Positions 36,488-46,535 of a stretch of DNA of 64,000 nt are shown piece after piece. A program made the translations under genes and the position numbers. Where the stretch lies: positions 620,001 to 684,000 of the forward strand of contig NZ_JAGHMH010000028.1 of assembly GCF_017741935.1 (NCBI RefSeq), written 5' to 3'. The notes beneath the pieces are model-generated. The model made no database searches, was not told the DNA's origin, and saw only the letters and a list, made by a program, of their open reading frames with translations. Origin of the DNA: Rhizobium sp. 16-449-1b. Lineage in GTDB: Bacteria; Pseudomonadota; Alphaproteobacteria; Rhizobiales; Rhizobiaceae. How positions within the stretch are numbered: position 1 is the stretch's first letter; each line of letters begins with the position of its first letter.

Positions 36488-37672
36488 TCAGTCGAGCACA
36501 TCCTGAGATAGCCGCACATATTTGATTGCGCGCCGATAGTAGGTGTAGGCGATATGCACCGTACCATCGGCCCCTTGGGTGATCGATGGGTAGGAAAACT
36601 CGCGGTTGACGGCGTCCTTCGAGTTGTTGCTCAGGCAGTAGCCATCGCCGGTATCGAGGTCGATCCGGCGTGGAAAGCTGCGACCGCCATCCGTCGAAAA
36701 GGCGAGACTGAGCGGCGCGCGCGGCACACCCCAGATCGCCTTGCGCCTCTCGCTCGGCTCGCTGGCGACCGGTGCGGCTGGCTCATCGCCCTCGATTTCG
36801 TCGTAGAGCGACAGCCGCCGGGCGTCGGACATCGAGGCGTTGCAGTGGTTGTAAACTATTGCGATCGAACCGTTTTCTAGCTTGACCGCCTGGATCGACG
36901 AGTTGTTATTCGGCAGGTCGATCGGCTCCGGCGCGCTCCAGCTTTCGCCGTCGCGCGAGCGGCTGGACAGCACGGATTCGGCGAAACGGTTGCGATAGAA
37001 GGCAACGAATTCACCGTCTGGCAGGGGCACGATGTTCATGTGCACCGCGCCGATGCTGTCGGACACCTCGGTCATCGCCCAGCTTTTGCCGGCGTCGCGC
37101 GAGATCAGCACGCCTGCGGTATCGGCGTCGCCCGTCCAGCGTTCGCCCGGCAGTCCGATGCAGCGGAAAACCGGCAGCAGCCAAGTGCCGGCACCGTTCA
37201 CGACGATCGGCTGACGCACGAATGTGCCGGGAATATCGCAAAGCACGCGCACCTCGCCAAAGGTCCGGCCGCCATCCTTTGAGATCCGACATTTTACAAC
37301 CGAGCCATCCTGGTTCCCAGATGTTTGCGACGTGTAAAGCAGCCAGGCATCTCCGCCAGGTGTGTTGAAAATCAACGGGTTTTGCTCGGATCTGGCTGAG
37401 TCATCCGACATTTTTTCCGGCTGCGACCATTGCGTTGCACCCGGCGCCAGTCGCGACATGTAAATCGAGATGTCGCCCATGCCCTCCATCGTGCCGCCGA
37501 ACCAGACACAGGTCAGCGTCCCATCCGGCAGGAAAGCCAGGTTGGCGGCGTGGTTCTGGATGCAGGGGGAGGGGAGATAGGCGTCGAAACGCCCGTCCGT
37601 GGTAGGATTGGCGATGATCTCGCCGGTCATCAGATCAGGAACGGCGTCCGGTTGCAAACCCGTGAAGGCCAT
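36488..37672 (-). CDS. Sialidase-fold (BNR/Asp-box) protein, cytoplasmic, function unknown
   Basis: This is a predicted six-bladed beta-propeller of 394 aa. Asp-box repeats are visible as SKDGGRTF, SRDAGKSW and STDGGRSF. There is no signal peptide, so it should act inside the cell, unlike secreted sialidases. The Arg triad cannot be confirmed by eye. It precedes (minus strand) an operon of acid-sugar enzymes and follows a DapA-family aldolase gene by 12 nt. It may hydrolyse an imported acidic glycoside; a true sialidase activity is not supported by sequence alone. Confidence 0.8.
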   Translation of the reverse strand: MAFTGLQPDAVPDLMTGEIIANPTTDGRFDAYLPSPCIQNHAANLAFLPDGTLTCVWFGGTMEGMGDISIYMSRLAPGATQWSQPEKMSDDSARSEQNPLIFNTPGGDAWLLYTSQTSGNQDGSVVKCRISKDGGRTFGEVRVLCDIPGTFVRQPIVVNGAGTWLLPVFRCIGLPGERWTGDADTAGVLISRDAGKSWAMTEVSDSIGAVHMNIVPLPDGEFVAFYRNRFAESVLSSRSRDGESWSAPEPIDLPNNNSSIQAVKLENGSIAIVYNHCNASMSDARRLSLYDEIEGDEPAAPVASEPSERRKAIWGVPRAPLSLAFSTDGGRSFPRRIDLDTGDGYCLSNNSKDAVNREFSYPSITQGADGTVHIAYTYYRRAIKYVRLSQDVLD

Positions 37673-37684
37673 GGTCGTCCTCCT

Positions 37685-38590
37685 TTAAGGCAGCGTCTTG
37701 TAGGCTTCGGCGAGCGATGCGTAATCCGCGTCGCTGATCGGCATCAACGGCGCGCGCGTGCGCTTCCATGCCGGGTTGCCGGTCTTCAGGCCGACCATCG
37801 CCTTGATCGTCGGGATCTGCACATAGGAGTTGGAGAGCGTGCGATAGGCGTTGATGCGCGCCTGCGCGGTCTCGACCGCCACAGCGCCGCTTTCGTCGTG
37901 CACCTTGTCATAGACGATGCGCAGAGAATCCGCGACCAGGTTGGAAGTGGCGGTGATGCAGCCGGCACCGCCAGCCTTCAGAAGAGGCAGCAGCAGCGGA
38001 TCGGCGCCGGCGAGAACCGAGAAGCCGGGATAGGCGGCGATGATTGCCTGCATGTTATTGAAATCGCCAGCTGATTCCTTGATGCCGACAACAGTGTCTG
38101 GGAAGGCTTCGATCAGCCTGCCGATAAGCGGAACCGACAACGGCACGCCCGAAACCTGCGGAATATGATAGAGGATAACCTGGAGCTTGCTGTCGGCAAT
38201 CTTCTCCAGGATCTGCGAATAGGCGGTAAGCAGGCCGTCGTCGGAAACGCCCTTGTAATAGAAGGGCGGCAGCATCACGACCTTGGTGACGCCAAGCGAC
38301 AGGGCGTGCTTGGTAAGGTCGACCGTTTCCTGGATGGCGACGACGCCGGTGCCCGGCAACAGCTTGTCGGCGGGAATTCCTGCCTTCAGTGCCGCCTCGA
38401 GGATCGCCTTGCGCTCACTCGACGAAAACGAGTTTGCCTCGCCCGTGGTGCCGAGCAGCGCCACGCCGTGGCATCCCTCGGACAGCAGTCGCTGACAATG
38501 TTCTGTGAAGAGGCCGAGATCCGGGCTTCCATCGGCATTGAGTGGGGTCGCGGCGGCGCTATAGACACCAGTGATCTTGTGCTTGTTCAT
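37685..38590 (-). CDS. DapA/N-acetylneuraminate lyase family aldolase
   Basis: This is a class I aldolase or dehydratase of 301 aa, probably splitting a 2-keto-3-deoxy acid to pyruvate and an aldehyde. The start at 38590 has GGAGGA upstream. The TIM-barrel landmarks are GTTGE at residues 47-51, Y141 in LYHIP and the Schiff-base K171 in VGIKES. Bona fide DapA is possible, but the catabolic neighbours, and the sialidase-fold gene 12 nt downstream, favour a KDG-aldolase-like or neuraminate-lyase-like function. Confidence 0.88.
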   Translation of the reverse strand: MNKHKITGVYSAAATPLNADGSPDLGLFTEHCQRLLSEGCHGVALLGTTGEANSFSSSERKAILEAALKAGIPADKLLPGTGVVAIQETVDLTKHALSLGVTKVVMLPPFYYKGVSDDGLLTAYSQILEKIADSKLQVILYHIPQVSGVPLSVPLIGRLIEAFPDTVVGIKESAGDFNNMQAIIAAYPGFSVLAGADPLLLPLLKAGGAGCITATSNLVADSLRIVYDKVHDESGAVAVETAQARINAYRTLSNSYVQIPTIKAMVGLKTGNPAWKRTRAPLMPISDADYASLAEAYKTLP

Positions 38591-38681
38591 GTCGTCCTCC
38601 TCGGATGAACGCCGCATATGGCGGCAAAAGGCGGGAAACCCGGCCTGCAAGATGCGGTTTTCTTCATCCTCGTCCGGCATG

Positions 38682-38696
38682 TTGTCAATATGACAA
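38682..38696. promoter_or_regulatory. Palindromic operator candidate, copy 1
   Basis: TTGTCA-ATA-TGACAA is a perfect 6-bp inverted repeat with 3-bp spacer. On the minus strand it reads TTGTCATATTGACAA, matching 12 of 14 positions of the element at 38790. It lies about 90 bp upstream of the aldolase start codon. Confidence 0.5.
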
Positions 38697-38789
38697 TAAG
38701 CATTTCAATCGATCGTATTTTTCAAGCCATTGAAATTGCGTAAGAAAATTTTTGTCGATTTTGCCGAAGTGTGGATGAATTAATTTTTG

Positions 38790-38804
38790 TTGACATATTT
38801 ACAT
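38790..38804 (+). promoter_or_regulatory. Operator candidate, copy 2
   Basis: TTGACATATTTACAT resembles both the palindrome at 38682-38696 and the element before the alcohol dehydrogenase operon (36191-36206). It lies about 90 bp before the Dpp-type binding-protein start. The TTGACA could also be a -35 hexamer, so repressor and promoter functions may overlap. Confidence 0.45.
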
Positions 38805-38894
38805 TATCGAGCGAGTGTCTGCGCCATGTCATGACGCACTTTCGGGATGGAGCGAAAGAGCCAAGCGTCATCGGTTTTGTCATGGGAGGATGGA

Positions 38895-40544
38895 ATGACT
38901 GATCGGACTAAAGAAAATAAAGACCAGCAGCAGGGAATGTCGCGTCGCGAGGCGCTGAAGCTCGGCCTGGCCGCGGGCGTCGGCCTGACGGTTTTCGGCC
39001 TGAATGCACGCATCGTGCTCGCCGATGACGGCCAGGTGCTGAAGGTCGCCAATCCGGCGTTCAACCAGGATTGGTCGCCGCTGCGCGGCGGTGGTGTTCC
39101 GTTCCGCTGGAACTCGATCTGGTGGGCCTCGCCGATGTATTTCGACAGCGAAGGCAAGATCAAGCCTTACGTCTTCACCAGCTGGGAATCGCCTGACAAC
39201 AAGGTCTGGACCTTCAAGATCGACCCGAAGGCGACCTTCTCCGATGGCAGCAAGATCACCTCGGCAGACGTCAAGGGCTCCTGGGAAGTCGCTTCCATGC
39301 CCAACACCAAGAGCCAGCGCGCCGACCAGGTGCTGAGCAAGGTTCAGGGTTACAAGGAAATCGGCGCCGGTTCCGGCAACGAGCTGACGGGCGTCGCGAC
39401 GCCTGACGAAGGCACCGTCGTCGTCACGCTGACGGAAGCCGATCCGATCTTCTTCATGCGTCTTGCCAACCACATCGCGCCGATCACCAAGGCGGCGCAG
39501 TCTCGCGGCAGCGACGGCGAGGAAGTGGCGGACTGGTACAAGCCCGACAGCAGCGCCGTCTATTCCGGCCCGTTCAAGCTCACCAGCATCGATATCGACG
39601 CCGGCAAGCTGGTATTCGAGCCGAACGAGAACTTCTTCGGCCCGAAGCCGAAGCTGGCGCGCATCGAAATCACCTCGATCGAAGACAACGTCACCGCGAC
39701 GTCGCTCATCAAGTCCGGCGAATTCAACGCCCATACCGAACTCGTCACCTCGACGATCATCCAGGACCTCGGTCCGGAATTCTCTGCCGGCCCGCTGATC
39801 CCGACCAGCCAGCACTTCTGGTTCAACGTCACGCGCGCACCGATGGACGACCCGAAGGTTCGCCAAGCGCTGATCATGGCGATCGATCGCGACGGTCTCT
39901 TCAAGGCATCTTATCCCGATGGTCCGCACAAGAAGGCCGACCAGATCCTGAACTCGGTCCCCGGCGCCGACAATTCCGGCTTCGAGCCCTTCCCCTATGA
40001 TCCGGCAGCCGCCAAGAAGCTGCTTGCCGAATCCAGCTACGGCGGCCCTGAGCGTCTGCCGAAGATCCTCTTCGTCGGCATCTCCGCCCCGGCCATCCAG
40101 GCAGCGGCGCAGTACATTGCCGAACAGTGGCGCCAGAACCTCGGCATCACCGCCGTCGACATGAAGCCGCAGCAGGACTCTTATGCCGGCCCGGACCAGA
40201 ACGCGGTGCAGATCTTCCGCGACGACGTCGGCACCCGCGTGCCTGACGCCGTCTCCTATCTGGCCGGCTGCATTGCCTCGACCTCGTCCAACGCCCAGAA
40301 CAAGCTCGGCGGATACAAGAACGACAAGGTCGATGCCGCACTCGCCGAAGCGGCGACCAAGGCGGCCGACGATCCCGATCGCATCAAGCTCGCCCAGGAT
40401 GCCCAGAAGGCATTCCGCGAAGATTGGGCCTTCATTCCGTGGTACTCTCAGGCGATGTCGCGCTGGGCCACCAAGGAGGTCAAGGGCATGGAGAAGAACC
40501 TCGACTGGCAGGTCGTGGCGCCCTGGGACATTTCGATCGGCTGA
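38895..40544 (+). CDS. Dpp/Opp-type ABC transporter substrate-binding protein (family 5), Tat signal
   Basis: This is a periplasmic solute-binding protein of 549 aa. The start at 38895 follows GGGAGG; an upstream ATG at 38847 is less likely. The signal carries a twin-arginine motif (SRREALKLGLAAG) and cleavage near VLA|DDG. Length and internal order (WTFKIDPKATFSDGSKIT region, then PAAAKKLLAES) fit family 5. Such proteins bind peptides but also sugars, opines and oligosaccharides; surrounding acid-sugar enzymes favour a carbohydrate ligand. It heads the operon to 46456. Confidence 0.92.
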   Translation: MTDRTKENKDQQQGMSRREALKLGLAAGVGLTVFGLNARIVLADDGQVLKVANPAFNQDWSPLRGGGVPFRWNSIWWASPMYFDSEGKIKPYVFTSWESPDNKVWTFKIDPKATFSDGSKITSADVKGSWEVASMPNTKSQRADQVLSKVQGYKEIGAGSGNELTGVATPDEGTVVVTLTEADPIFFMRLANHIAPITKAAQSRGSDGEEVADWYKPDSSAVYSGPFKLTSIDIDAGKLVFEPNENFFGPKPKLARIEITSIEDNVTATSLIKSGEFNAHTELVTSTIIQDLGPEFSAGPLIPTSQHFWFNVTRAPMDDPKVRQALIMAIDRDGLFKASYPDGPHKKADQILNSVPGADNSGFEPFPYDPAAAKKLLAESSYGGPERLPKILFVGISAPAIQAAAQYIAEQWRQNLGITAVDMKPQQDSYAGPDQNAVQIFRDDVGTRVPDAVSYLAGCIASTSSNAQNKLGGYKNDKVDAALAEAATKAADDPDRIKLAQDAQKAFREDWAFIPWYSQAMSRWATKEVKGMEKNLDWQVVAPWDISIG

Positions 40545-40607
40545 GCCGGTCAGAAACCTACGAACAGATAGCCCACCCGTAATCGGATATTGGGCAATTT
40601 AGCAACC

Positions 40608-40633
40608 GCGCGAAGACCGCAAGGCCTTCGCGC
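40608..40633 (+). other. Hairpin between binding-protein and permease genes, GCAA loop
   Basis: GCGCGAAG (40608-40615) pairs with CTTCGCGC (40626-40633). Inside, CC pairs with GG around a GCAA tetraloop after one A/C mismatch. It lies 64 nt after the binding-protein stop, has no T run, and resembles mRNA-stabilising hairpins in transporter operons. Confidence 0.55.
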
Positions 40634-40702
40634 AAGTTTCAAGAAGACATCGCATGTCCGCGTGAGCGCGGAAACGTGTCTACCAACCGGTGGGAGGTGA
40701 CC

Positions 40703-41659
40703 TTGTTACGCTACGTGCTAACCCGGTTTGCCATCTGGATTCCGTCAGTCCTTATCGTCATGCTGGCCGTCTATGCGCTGGCTTTCTATGGTGCTGGCGA
40801 TCCGATCAAGCTGATCTTTCTGCGCGCACCCGGCGACGTCGCCTATAACCCGCAGCGCATCGAAGCCATCCGCGAAAGTGCCGGCCTGAACAGGCCCTTC
40901 ATCGAGCAGTTCGGCCTTTACATCTGGAACCTCCTGCACGGCCAGTTCGGCAATTCGCTGACATCGGGCCGATCGGTCTGGGCCATGGTCTCGGCTGCCG
41001 CGCCCGTATCCTTCAAGCTGGCGCTCTGTTCCATCATCCTCACGACGGTCATTGCCATTCCGCTCGGCATGATCGCCGCGATGAACCAGAACAGCCGCCT
41101 CGATTACACCATCCTCGGCTCGGCACTCTTCCTCTGGGCGATCCCGGCCTATGTCGCCGGCCCGCTGCTGATGGTCGGCCTGATCGTGCTGATGCCGATG
41201 ATCAAGGTGCCCTATGGCTGGGGCGGCGTCTTCGATGTCCGCATTCTCTTGCCGCTGATCGTCCTCTCCTTCCAGCCGATCGCGCTGATCGTGCGCCAGA
41301 CGCGTGCCGCCGTCATCGAGGTTCTGTCAGAGGATTTCGTCCGCACCGCCCGCGCCAAGGGCGTGCCTGAAATGGTGGTGGCGCTGCGCCATATCCTGCG
41401 CCCGGTGCTGACGCCCGTCGTCACCCAGCTCGGCCTGATCATGATCACCATCGTCAACGGCGCGATCTTCGTCGAGCTCGTCTTCGGTCTGCCCGGCCTC
41501 GGCCGCCTGACCGTGCAGGCGCTCACCAATTCGGACTATCCCGTCATTCTGGCGATCACGCTGATCGGATCCTTCCTGGTGATGATGTCGAACCTTCTGG
41601 TCGACGTTCTCTACCCGCTGCTTGATCCGCGCGCCAACGATGCAAGAAGGAGCCGCTGA
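40703..41659 (+). CDS. Dpp/Opp-type ABC transporter permease, DppB-like
   Basis: This is an inner-membrane permease of 318 aa. The TTG at 40703 is chosen because GGGAGG lies five bases upstream and the protein then begins MLRYVLTRFAIW, as DppB proteins do; a GTG at 40676 is the alternative. About six helices are present, with the ATPase-docking segment TARAKGVPEMVVALRHILRP. It follows the binding-protein gene after a gap with a hairpin and ends 2 nt before the next permease. Confidence 0.92.
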   Translation: MLRYVLTRFAIWIPSVLIVMLAVYALAFYGAGDPIKLIFLRAPGDVAYNPQRIEAIRESAGLNRPFIEQFGLYIWNLLHGQFGNSLTSGRSVWAMVSAAAPVSFKLALCSIILTTVIAIPLGMIAAMNQNSRLDYTILGSALFLWAIPAYVAGPLLMVGLIVLMPMIKVPYGWGGVFDVRILLPLIVLSFQPIALIVRQTRAAVIEVLSEDFVRTARAKGVPEMVVALRHILRPVLTPVVTQLGLIMITIVNGAIFVELVFGLPGLGRLTVQALTNSDYPVILAITLIGSFLVMMSNLLVDVLYPLLDPRANDARRSR

Positions 41660-41661
41660 CC

Positions 41662-42620
41662 ATGTCCGCCATCCCTCTCTCTCCCGTCGCCCAACAGGAA
41701 GAGGCACCCGTCAGCCTGTGGCGCGATGCCTGGTATCGCCTGAAGCGCAACAAGCTTGCCGTCTTCGGTCTCGCTGTCGTGCTCATTCTGGCCTTCGCCG
41801 CGATCTTCGGCCCCTATCTGACGCCTTATGACTATCTGAGCCAGGACCTGCAGGCCCGCAACGCCGTCCCGTCGCTGACGCATCTCTTCGGCACCGACGA
41901 TCTCGGCCGCGACGTCTTCAGCCGCGTCGTCTTCGGCACCCGCACGGCCTTCCTGGTCGCGGTCATCGTCACCGTCATCGCGGTCTTCATCGGCACGCTG
42001 CTCGGCGCCATCGCCGGCTTCTTCGGCAATCCGTTCGATCGCGTCATCATGTGGCTGACCGACATGACCATGTCGGTGCCGAACCTGCTTCTCGTCGTCG
42101 TCATCAACGCATCGCTGAAGTCGCCGATCACCAAGTGGATGGAAGCGCAGTATCTGGCGACCCTCAATCCCTTCTATCGCCAGACGATCTGGGTCGATTT
42201 CATGCTGGTCTTCGGCTCGATGGCGCTGATCTCCTGGCCGCCCTATGCGCGCCTCGTTCGCGCCCAGGTCCTGTCGATCCGCAGCCGCCCCTATATCACG
42301 GCCGCCCAGGCGCTCGGCCTGTCGAACTGGATCATCATGAAGCGCTACGTCATTCCGAACGCGCTTGGTCCGCTTATCGTCTCGGTCAGCGCCGGTCTCG
42401 GCACGGCCATGGTTCTGGAGAGCGCCTTCAGCTTCCTGGGCGTCGGCGTCAACCCGCCCACGCCAAGCTGGGGCAACATGATCTCCGACGGCCTGCGTGT
42501 CTGGCAGCACTATCCGCACCTGCTGGCCGCCCCGGCCGCCGTCCTCGGCCTTGCCTCGGTCGCCTTCAGCTTCCTCGGCGATGGTCTTAACGACGCCCTC
42601 AATCCGCGGGGTTCCAAATA

Positions 42621-42621
<1 letters not shown>
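41662..42621 (+). CDS. Dpp/Opp-type ABC transporter permease, DppC-like
   Basis: This is an inner-membrane permease of 319 aa. An N-terminal cytoplasmic tail of about 30 residues and the LFGTDDLGRDVFSRV segment, typical of DppC/OppC, are seen. The docking loop reads TAAQALGLSNWIIMKRYVIP. The last codon overlaps the first ATPase gene by one base. Confidence 0.93.
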
Positions 42622-43627
<1,006 letters not shown>

Positions 43628-43628
<1 letters not shown>

Positions 43629-44620
43629 TGGGTGCCCAACCGCTGCTCAAGGTCGAAAATCTCGTCAAGCATTTCCACGTCAAGCTCGGCGCCTTCGGCG
43701 AGCGCTCGGCAACCGTCTATGCGCTCGACAACGTCAATCTCGACATCATGGAAGGCGAAACGCTCTCGCTCGTCGGTGAATCCGGCTGCGGCAAGTCGAC
43801 AACGGGTTTCACCATTCTCAACCTCTACAAGGCGACCTCGGGAAAGGTCGTCTACAAGGGCCAGGATCTGGCGACGCTGGATGAGAAGCAGATGCGGCCT
43901 TTCCGCCGCGACCTGCAGATCGTCTTCCAGGATCCTTATTCGACTCTCAACCCGCGCATGACGATCGGCGAGGCCGTGGGCGAGCCGATCCTCTTCCACA
44001 AGCTCTGCACCAAGGCCGAGCTGAAGGACCGCGTCGCGGCGCTGCTTACCGACGTCGGCCTGCCGACCCGCTTCGCGCAGCGCTATCCGCATGAGCTTTC
44101 CGGCGGGCAGCGCCAGCGCGTCGTCATTGCCCGCGCGCTCGCCTGCCAGCCGAAGTTCATCGTCTGCGACGAGGCGATCTCGGCGCTCGACGTGTCTATC
44201 CAGGCGCAGATCATCAACCTGCTGCTCGACCTGCAGGAAAAGTATGGTCTGACCTATCTCTTCATCGCCCACGACCTTGCCGTCGTGCGCCATATCAGCA
44301 CCCGCGTCGGCGTCATGTATCTCGGCCGCCTTGCGGAGCTCGCGACCCGCGAGGAATTGTTCGAAAACCCGCTGCACCCCTATACCAAGGCGTTGCTGTC
44401 GGCCGTCCCGGAAACCGATCCGGAGCTCGAACGCACCCGCACCCGGCAAATCCTGCAGGGCGACGTGCCAAGCCCGCTCAACCCGCCGAGCGGCTGCCGT
44501 TTCCATTCGCGCTGCCCGATCGCCATGGATGTGTGCAGCAAGGTCGTGCCGGAGTGGAAGGAAGCAAAGCCCGGCCATCTCGTCGCCTGCCACGCGGTCA
44601 ACACAGGACAGGCTGCATGA
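43628..44620 (+). CDS. Dpp/Opp-type ABC transporter ATP-binding protein, DppF-like
   Basis: This is the second ATPase, 330 aa, expected to pair with the preceding one. Walker A GESGCGKST, signature LSGGQRQR, Walker B IVCDEAISALD and the C-terminal CRFHSRCPIAMDVC motif are seen. The ATG at 43628 overlaps the upstream stop. Its stop overlaps the acid-sugar kinase start by 4 nt (ATGA). Confidence 0.94.
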
Positions 44621-45678
44621 CGCTGAAGGTCGCGATCATCGCTGACGATTTGACCGGCGCGCTCGACACGGGAACTCCGTTCGTCGACGCCGGTCTTTCC
44701 GTTGCCGTGGCGATCGAGATTGAAGCCATCGACGATGCTCTGGCGACTGGTTGCGAGGTGGCAGTTGTTAACACCGCCTCGCGCGCCCTCCCGGAGGGGG
44801 AAGCGGCGAGAAGGGCCGGCCTCGCGGCCAGCGCTCTTCTTGCCGCACATCCCGATATCGTCCTGAAGAAGATCGATTCCCGGCTGAAGGGCAATGTGGC
44901 AGCTGAAAGTGCCGCCATTGCCGCCGTCTTCGGCCATCGCGAGATCACGATTGCCCCCGCCATTCCCGACCAGGAGCGCTTCACCCGCGACGGCCATGTG
45001 GTCGGGCGTGGCGTTGAAACGCCGTTGCCGATTGCCGCCCTTTTCGAGGATCGCGACAACAGTGTTGTCATCGCAGACGCCGATAGTGACGCCGATCTGG
45101 ACCGGCTCGTCTCCGACCATGATTGGCAGGCGACGCTTGCCGTCGGCGCGCGTGGTCTCGGCAGCGCCATTGCCCGTCGCCTTCGCCGTGCACGCGATGC
45201 GACGACTGTGTTCGAACCGGAGCGCAACACGCTTTTCGCATTCGGCTCCCGCGATCCGATTACCGCTGCGCAGATGGCGCGGCTTGAGGCATCGGGCGCT
45301 TTGCGGACGTCGATCTCAGCGCCGATGGGCGCGCTCGATGCGATCGAAACACTGAGCCTGCCGGCGCTGCTGTGTTGCACCGGGGAAATGTCGGAGGACG
45401 CGGTAACCGTCGCCGATCGTTTCGCCAAGGGCGTTCAATCGGCGATCAAGCGGACGCAACCGGATATGCTGATGGTCGGCGGCGGCGATACGGCGCTGGC
45501 GGTGTTCCGCGCGCTTGGTGTTCGCACCTTGCTGCCCAAGGGGGAAATAGAGGCGGGGATACCCTGGTTCGACGTGACCGATGTCGATGGTCGCCATTTC
45601 CGTTGTGCGGTAAAATCCGGGGGCTTTGGGAATTCCGATAGTTTGCTAAGACTGATTCCTCAGAATCAGGCGGCGTGA
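44617..45678 (+). CDS. Four-carbon acid-sugar kinase family protein (DUF1537)
   Basis: This is a kinase of 353 aa, somewhat shorter than the usual 400-430. The N-terminal substrate domain shows ADDLTGALDTG at residues 8-18, the family signature, and the C-terminal nucleotide-binding domain shows GGGDTALAVFRALG. In known systems such kinases phosphorylate four-carbon acids such as threonate, erythronate or 2-oxo-tetronate at C4. The 4-nt overlap with the transporter ATPase, and the PdxA2-like gene in the same island, support a catabolic pathway ending in dihydroxyacetone phosphate. Confidence 0.9.
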   Translation: MTLKVAIIADDLTGALDTGTPFVDAGLSVAVAIEIEAIDDALATGCEVAVVNTASRALPEGEAARRAGLAASALLAAHPDIVLKKIDSRLKGNVAAESAAIAAVFGHREITIAPAIPDQERFTRDGHVVGRGVETPLPIAALFEDRDNSVVIADADSDADLDRLVSDHDWQATLAVGARGLGSAIARRLRRARDATTVFEPERNTLFAFGSRDPITAAQMARLEASGALRTSISAPMGALDAIETLSLPALLCCTGEMSEDAVTVADRFAKGVQSAIKRTQPDMLMVGGGDTALAVFRALGVRTLLPKGEIEAGIPWFDVTDVDGRHFRCAVKSGGFGNSDSLLRLIPQNQAA

Positions 45679-45682
45679 GACA

Positions 45683-46456
45683 ATGCCGGCGGGGAGAATG
45701 GACGTGGATGAAGCAAACGGTGCGCCGGCAACCCCGGCGCCGAAGCCGGAGCGCGGCAAGCCGATGAAGCTGGTGGACCGTGTGTTCGATCAGTTGCAGG
45801 AACGTATTCGTGCCGGAAACTATCCGCCGGATTCAAGACTTCCCGGCGAGCACGAGCTGGCGTCCATGCTTGGCGTTTCCCGGCCTATCGTTCGCGATGC
45901 GCTGGCCAAGCTGCGCGATCAGGGCATGGTCTATGCGCGCCAGGGCGCCGGAACCTTCGTCAGCGCCAACAGTTCGCCGACGACGCATCTTTCCTATTCG
46001 CCGGTCAAGACGATCGCCGATATCCAGCGCTGCTACGAATTCCGCCTGACGATCGAGCCGGCCGCCGCCTATTTCGCCGCCAAGCGCCGCGACGAGGCCG
46101 CGATCCAGAAGATTGCCTCGGCGCTCGCCGATCTCAGGGAAGCGACGAGCCATCAGCTGCACCGGACCGACGCGGATTTCAATTTCCACCGCGCCGTGAC
46201 CGAAGCCGCCAACAACCACTATTACACAGCCTCGATCGATGCGCTCAAAGCCCACATCGCGGTTGGCATGCATCTCCACGGTCTGTCCTTGTTGGGGCCG
46301 AGACCCGGCCTAGAACAGGTCTTCCAGGAGCACAACACCATCTACAAGGCGATTGCGGAAGGCCGGGCCGAAGAGGCACGCGACCTGATGCAATCGCACC
46401 TTGAAGGCTCTCGCGATCGATTGTTCGAGGGCAGAGCGCTCGATCTGTCCTTCTGA
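45683..46456 (+). CDS. FadR/GntR family transcriptional regulator
   Basis: This is a 257-aa regulator. A low-complexity proline-rich N-terminus of about 25 residues precedes the winged helix (VSRPIVRDALAKLRDQGMV, GAGTFVSAN). The FCD effector domain follows. It lies 4 nt after the DUF1537 kinase gene and is the last gene of the transporter operon, so it is the prime candidate to bind the TTGACATATTTACA-like sites of this island. ATG 45698 is a possible alternative start with GGGGAG too close upstream. Confidence 0.9.
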   Translation: MPAGRMDVDEANGAPATPAPKPERGKPMKLVDRVFDQLQERIRAGNYPPDSRLPGEHELASMLGVSRPIVRDALAKLRDQGMVYARQGAGTFVSANSSPTTHLSYSPVKTIADIQRCYEFRLTIEPAAAYFAAKRRDEAAIQKIASALADLREATSHQLHRTDADFNFHRAVTEAANNHYYTASIDALKAHIAVGMHLHGLSLLGPRPGLEQVFQEHNTIYKAIAEGRAEEARDLMQSHLEGSRDRLFEGRALDLSF

Positions 46457-46535
46457 TGCTTTTGGGCATCGAGTGGCTTGCCGCCACAGCGTTTCGCGCT
46501 CATGTAGACCGGATAAGGCTGCATGGAGATTTGGC

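Larger units (their letters stand above)
38591..38894. other. Divergent promoter region between the aldolase and Dpp-type operons
   Basis: This 304-bp A/T-rich stretch separates two divergent operons. It contains two related elements, 38682-38696 and 38790-38804, about 108 bp apart, that look like operators, and the Shine-Dalgarno GGGAGG of the binding-protein gene. No gene is seen in it. Confidence 0.65.

Noticed and set aside
37685-38590. Genuine dapA of lysine biosynthesis
   Set aside because: The catalytic residues fit, but the neighbours are all catabolic and the promoter shares an operator-like motif with them, so a housekeeping role is less likely. Not excluded.
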